Of a DNA stretch of 64,000 bases, positions 60,789 through 64,000 are shown in pieces. The notes below the pieces were generated by a model. That model searched no databases. It saw nothing but the letters and a program-made list of their open reading frames with translations, and was not told the DNA's origin. The stretch lies in NCBI GenBank assembly GCA_035560795.1, contig DATMYV010000039.1, positions 1 to 64,000 on the forward strand. Reading direction: 5' to 3'. The position numbers and the translations under genes were made by a program. This DNA comes from Longilinea sp035560795. Lineage in GTDB: Bacteria; Chloroflexota; Anaerolineae; Anaerolineales; Anaerolineaceae. Positions within the stretch are counted from its first letter, which is position 1, and every line of letters begins with the position of its first letter.

Positions 60789-62501
60789 ATGGACAACAAT
60801 AATTCTGTCAGCCGTATCCCAGGTTTTATCCGCGATGCTATCGCTGAAGATTTGAAGAATGGCCGATTTACCTATGTTCGAACGCGTTTACCACCCGAAC
60901 CCAATGGCTACCTGCATATTGGGCATTGTAAAGCTTTCTTGATTGATTATTTTGCTGCCCAGGAGTTTGGCGGCGAGCTTTTCCTGCGTTTTGACGATAC
61001 CAACCCATCCAAGGAAGAAACCGAATTTGTCGAAGCGATTGAAAATGACGCTGCCTGGCTGGGTATTAAATGGGCAAAAGTATCATTCGCCTCTGATTAC
61101 TTTGAACAGCTTTACGATTGGGCAGTCCGCTTGGTGAAGATGGGATTGGCCTATGTGGATGATCAAACTCAGGAAGAAATGAGCACCAGTCGCGGAACAT
61201 TGCCGAAGGGCACCAAATGGAGCGAGACTGCAGCTGCTCTCAAGCCCGGGGTTGATTCTCCTTACCGCAATCGCAGCGTGGATGAGAACCTTGATTTGCT
61301 CGAACGCATGAAAAATGGCGAGTTTGACGAAGGCAGCCGGGTGCTGCGTGCCAAAATCGACATGCAAAATCCGAATATCCTGCTGCGGGATCCGGTCATG
61401 TACCGCATTATGAATGTGTCACATCATCGCACCGGCAATAAGTGGCACATCTACCCGATGTACGATTGGTCGCATGGGCAGAATGACTCGATGGAAGGCA
61501 TCACACATTCGTTGTGTTCGAATGAATATATAATCCATCGTCCGTTATATGAGTGGTTCTTACAGAAACTGGAAGCCTTTCCAAGCCGCCAGATTGAATT
61601 TTCGCGGCTGAACCTCACCTATGCCATGATGAGCAAACGGAAGCTGCGCCGGCTTGTGGAAACCGGCGTTGTGCGCGGATGGGATGATCCGCGCCTGACC
61701 ACACTGCGAGGATTGCGCCGGCGGGGAGTTCCTCCAGGCGCAATTATTGATTTTGTTACCGGTACTGGGGAAACAAAAAATGATAGTTGGGTCGAGATGG
61801 CTCAATTTGAGGCTGTAATCCGGGATCATCTAAATAAATCCGCACCACGCCGAATGGCCGTTTTACACCCCTTGAAGCTTGTGATCGACAATTATCCGGA
61901 AAACGCCACCGAGGAAATGGAAGCGGTTAACAATCCGGAAGACTTATCCGCCGGAACGCGCAACGTACCCTTCTCCAAGGTCATTTACATCGACCAGGAT
62001 GATTTCCGCGAAAGCCCGCCGCCCAAGTTCTTCCGTCTTTACCCGGGCAACGAGGTGCGTTTACGCTATGCTTACCTGGTAACATGCGTCAGTGTCGAAA
62101 AGGATCAAGATGGCAACGTGACCGTGGTCCATTGCACTTATGACCCGGCTACTCGTGGGGGCAACACCCCAGACGGACGCAAAGTTAAATCCACCATCCA
62201 TTGGGTTTCGGCACAACATGCCATTCAGGCAGAAGTGCGGCTTTATGACCAGCTATTCACCGTCGAACGGCCTGATGACGGAGATGTCGACTCGATCATC
62301 AACCCCGACTCGTTAACAGTTCTTACCACCTGTTATGTCGAACCGGCACTGGGCGGAGCCAAACCAGGCGATAGTTTTCAATTTGAACGAACCGGCTATT
62401 TCAGCGTCGATCCTGACTCATTGGACGGCAAGTTAGTCTTTAATCGTACAGTCGGCTTGCGGGATGCCTGGGGAAAAATTGAGCAGAGTGGCAAGAATTA
62501 A
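60789..62501 (+). CDS. glnS: Glutaminyl-tRNA synthetase
   Basis: 570-residue class I synthetase. PPEPNGYLHIGHCKAF holds the HIGH motif, MMSKRKLRRLV the KMSKS-equivalent, and a two-barrel anticodon-binding domain forms the C-terminal ~200 residues (VTCVSVEKDQDGNV, ending FNRTVGLRD). AAAGGT precedes the ATG. GlnRS is absent from many bacteria that use GatCAB instead; its presence next to tRNA-Gln and gltX suggests direct charging. The family is thought to have entered bacteria from eukaryotes. Confidence 0.96.
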   Translation: MDNNNSVSRIPGFIRDAIAEDLKNGRFTYVRTRLPPEPNGYLHIGHCKAFLIDYFAAQEFGGELFLRFDDTNPSKEETEFVEAIENDAAWLGIKWAKVSFASDYFEQLYDWAVRLVKMGLAYVDDQTQEEMSTSRGTLPKGTKWSETAAALKPGVDSPYRNRSVDENLDLLERMKNGEFDEGSRVLRAKIDMQNPNILLRDPVMYRIMNVSHHRTGNKWHIYPMYDWSHGQNDSMEGITHSLCSNEYIIHRPLYEWFLQKLEAFPSRQIEFSRLNLTYAMMSKRKLRRLVETGVVRGWDDPRLTTLRGLRRRGVPPGAIIDFVTGTGETKNDSWVEMAQFEAVIRDHLNKSAPRRMAVLHPLKLVIDNYPENATEEMEAVNNPEDLSAGTRNVPFSKVIYIDQDDFRESPPPKFFRLYPGNEVRLRYAYLVTCVSVEKDQDGNVTVVHCTYDPATRGGNTPDGRKVKSTIHWVSAQHAIQAEVRLYDQLFTVERPDDGDVDSIINPDSLTVLTTCYVEPALGGAKPGDSFQFERTGYFSVDPDSLDGKLVFNRTVGLRDAWGKIEQSGKN

Positions 62502-62543
62502 TATTTGCCATGTGATGCCAAACCATAATTGTTCAACACGCTG

Positions 62544-63803
62544 TTAGCCTGCCTCGGCAGACCGTCTGCGCGGTTTTGGATCTTTTACAAAGAAGTGCAG
62601 GACGAAGGCAGCCACCCCACCCAGGATGGCACTGACCAGGAAAGTAATTGGATAACTCGCATTATCTGCCAACCAGCCGCCGAGAATGGGCGATAAAATG
62701 GCGGCTGGTGCGATGAAGGTGTTTCCCAGGCCGACAAAGGTCGGACGTTGAGCATCTGTGCCAAATTCCAACAGGATCGGAAATCCGATCGTCCAGAAGG
62801 CTGTATTGGCGATGCCTTCCAGGATAATGACCGGATAGAACCAGGAAGTATTTGGCGCCAGCCAGGCCAGTAGACAACAGCCTACGCTGGCCAGCGCACC
62901 AAACTCGATAACGCCTTTTCGACTCCACTTATCTGCGATTCGACCCAGAATAATATTTGCGGCCATCTGAGTGATTAACAGCACACTGGTCAGAATGCCT
63001 GCTTCGATTTCACTCATCCGGAGCTTTCGAACCGCATAAACAATAAAGAAGGCATAAGCCATCATGCCAAAATAAAAAAGTATACGGCTAACGATGAACC
63101 AAACAAAGGGTTTATTCTCTCTGAAAACGGACCCTATGGTTTTCCATAAGGGGATATCCGTCCTGAGGTTCTCATCCCGTACGGTAGATTCTTCGCGGGT
63201 TTGCCGAAGAAAAAACCAGCTCACCAGCATGAAAAAAGAAGCGATCAGGAATAAATAGGAAAAACCGCGTGACCCAGGATTTCGTTCCAACAGCGATCCA
63301 GCGATAATTGCTCCTGCGCTGGCCAGTAAATTTGCCGCTGCCGACTGAAGGCCGAAGAAGGTGGCCAGATAATCGGACGGGATGATTTTAGCAATCAAAT
63401 TTTGCCACCCGTTTGCTGCGAGACCAGCCCCCATGCCTTGCCAGATCAACATCGCAAAAGTTAACACCAGAGCAATCGTTGGACCGATTGTTGGAATTAG
63501 CCAGGCAACCAATGCCAGGAAGAAAAATGGAAGCCTTTCATGAATCGTGTTTATCAACACGTAGGGTTTCAGAATTTTAAGGCGGGCTACTGTTTTGGAT
63601 GTAAATAATTGAGGCAACAACCAACCCATATTATGAACGGCGGGTACCAGGCCAATCAATATCGCCGAATCGGTCATTGTGGCAACAAACAGCGGTAAGA
63701 ATGTTGTAAAGCTTACGAAACCGATCGCAAAACCAAAAAAAACGCCATCAAATAAATTGATAATGACGTTGTATTTAAGATTGCGTTGAATGAAGGAGGT
63801 CAT
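62544..63803 (-). CDS. MFS transporter
   Basis: 419 residues, about 12 membrane helices, central hydrophilic loop with RQTREESTVRDEN. Substrate unknown. Resembles the MFS protein at 30294-31601 (WLLPQLF, the IPSDYLATFFGLQS region and AEAG-like charged ends), so probably a paralogue. Convergent with glnS (42 nt between stops, no terminator seen). A small palindrome GGGTAA-T-TTACCC lies just upstream of its ATG and could be an operator. Confidence 0.85.
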   Translation of the reverse strand: MTSFIQRNLKYNVIINLFDGVFFGFAIGFVSFTTFLPLFVATMTDSAILIGLVPAVHNMGWLLPQLFTSKTVARLKILKPYVLINTIHERLPFFFLALVAWLIPTIGPTIALVLTFAMLIWQGMGAGLAANGWQNLIAKIIPSDYLATFFGLQSAAANLLASAGAIIAGSLLERNPGSRGFSYLFLIASFFMLVSWFFLRQTREESTVRDENLRTDIPLWKTIGSVFRENKPFVWFIVSRILFYFGMMAYAFFIVYAVRKLRMSEIEAGILTSVLLITQMAANIILGRIADKWSRKGVIEFGALASVGCCLLAWLAPNTSWFYPVIILEGIANTAFWTIGFPILLEFGTDAQRPTFVGLGNTFIAPAAILSPILGGWLADNASYPITFLVSAILGGVAAFVLHFFVKDPKPRRRSAEAG

Positions 63804-63823
63804 CAGGGGTAATTTACCCTTTA

Positions 63824-63856
63824 AATCTCAACCCCGGCGCTACCGGGGTTGAGATT
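63824..63856 (-). terminator. Strong hairpin between the edge gene and the MFS gene
   Basis: AATCTCAACCCCGG (63824-63837) pairs perfectly with CCGGGGTTGAGATT (63843-63856), 5-nt loop, 14 bp. T-runs on either side are short. It lies 52 nt beyond the stop of the minus-strand gene at the window edge and likely terminates it. Confidence 0.65.
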
Positions 63857-63908
63857 GTCTTAATTTTAACCAAATGAGAAAAATCCAGACGTCAGAAAGC
63901 ACGAGGCC

Positions 63909-64000
63909 TTATTGATAGGTGGTCTCGTCTTCATCATCCATCCAGACTTCGTCTTCGTCATCCTCATCCTCGAGCTCTTCCCATTCTTCCAATTCTTCTT
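63909..64000 (-). CDS. Acidic C-terminus of a protein cut by the window edge
   Basis: On the minus strand an open frame enters from beyond 64000 and ends with TAA at 63911-63909. The 29 or so residues present are almost only Glu/Asp with a few Trp, Leu and Met (EELEEWEELEDEDDEDEV then WMDDEDETTYQ). Function cannot be assigned from the tail. Confidence 0.65.
   Translation of the reverse strand, partial: EELEEWEELEDEDDEDEVWMDDEDETTYQ

Noticed and set aside
1..64000. CRISPR arrays, insertion sequences or transposases
   Set aside because: No regularly spaced repeats and no transposase-like reading frame were found on either strand; long alternative frames over the GAF, hydrogenase and suf genes are shadows of the real genes.

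Overview
The window looks like a chromosomal segment from a bacterium of the Chloroflexota, most likely an anaerobic Anaerolineae-type lineage. This is an inference from gene content and order (sufCBD-S-U, a very large GAF-domain signalling locus, mreBCD-mrdA-minC-rodA, NAD-linked hydrogenase with a complete hyp set). No rRNA or marker gene here settles the taxonomy. Coding density is high, promoters are sigma-70 like (often with an extended -10, TGnTATAAT), and many neighbouring genes overlap by 4 nt (ATGA), so operons are long.

Layout. (1) 1-6273, plus strand: SUF iron-sulfur assembly operon sufC-sufB-sufD-(conserved small protein)-sufS-sufU-Rieske ferredoxin, with its own promoter and terminator. 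(2) 6372-7826, minus: PIG-L deacetylase and SAM methyltransferase. (3) 7923-13734, minus: hypA-B-F-C-D-E for [NiFe] cofactor synthesis. (4) 13829-28365, minus: a NAD-linked [NiFe] hydrogenase locus. It encodes catalytic subunits HoxH/HoxY, a NuoG-like iron-sulfur subunit, two different NuoE/NuoF diaphorase pairs, a formate/nitrite-type channel, the HoxW endopeptidase, a cyclic-nucleotide-binding-domain protein, and a DRTGG/CBS-ATPase/PHP/GHKL-ATPase cassette that normally travels with electron-bifurcating [FeFe] hydrogenases. No [FeFe] catalytic subunit is present. (5) 28627-30170: hisS, tRNA-His and a tandem duplication of the tRNA 3' end plus terminator. (6) 30294-33637: an MFS transporter, an OmpR-type regulator and an EamA transporter. 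(7) 33679-51949, minus, about 18 kb: two stand-alone receiver proteins, four kinase-less multi-GAF sensors, one 1657-residue hybrid histidine kinase, and a threonine synthase fused to a receiver domain. (8) 52125-62501: tRNA-Gly (minus), then on the plus strand mreB-mreC-mreD-mrdA-minC-rodA, gltX, tRNA-Gln and glnS. (9) 62544-64000, minus: a second MFS protein and the acidic C-terminus of a gene cut by the window edge.

How the genes fit together: the SUF system supplies the many Fe-S clusters of the hydrogenase. Hyp proteins and HoxW mature HoxH. The diaphorase subunits connect H2 to NAD(H), and perhaps to ferredoxin by flavin-based bifurcation (inference). A half-conserved Rex-like operator upstream of the operon would fit NADH/NAD+ control. 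The most unusual items are the [NiFe] hydrogenase with a [FeFe]-style bifurcation cassette and duplicated diaphorase, the threonine synthase-receiver fusion, the GAF-array operon whose four kinase-less proteins share a C-terminal half-GAF cap, and the pairing of aminoacyl-tRNA synthetases with their cognate tRNAs.
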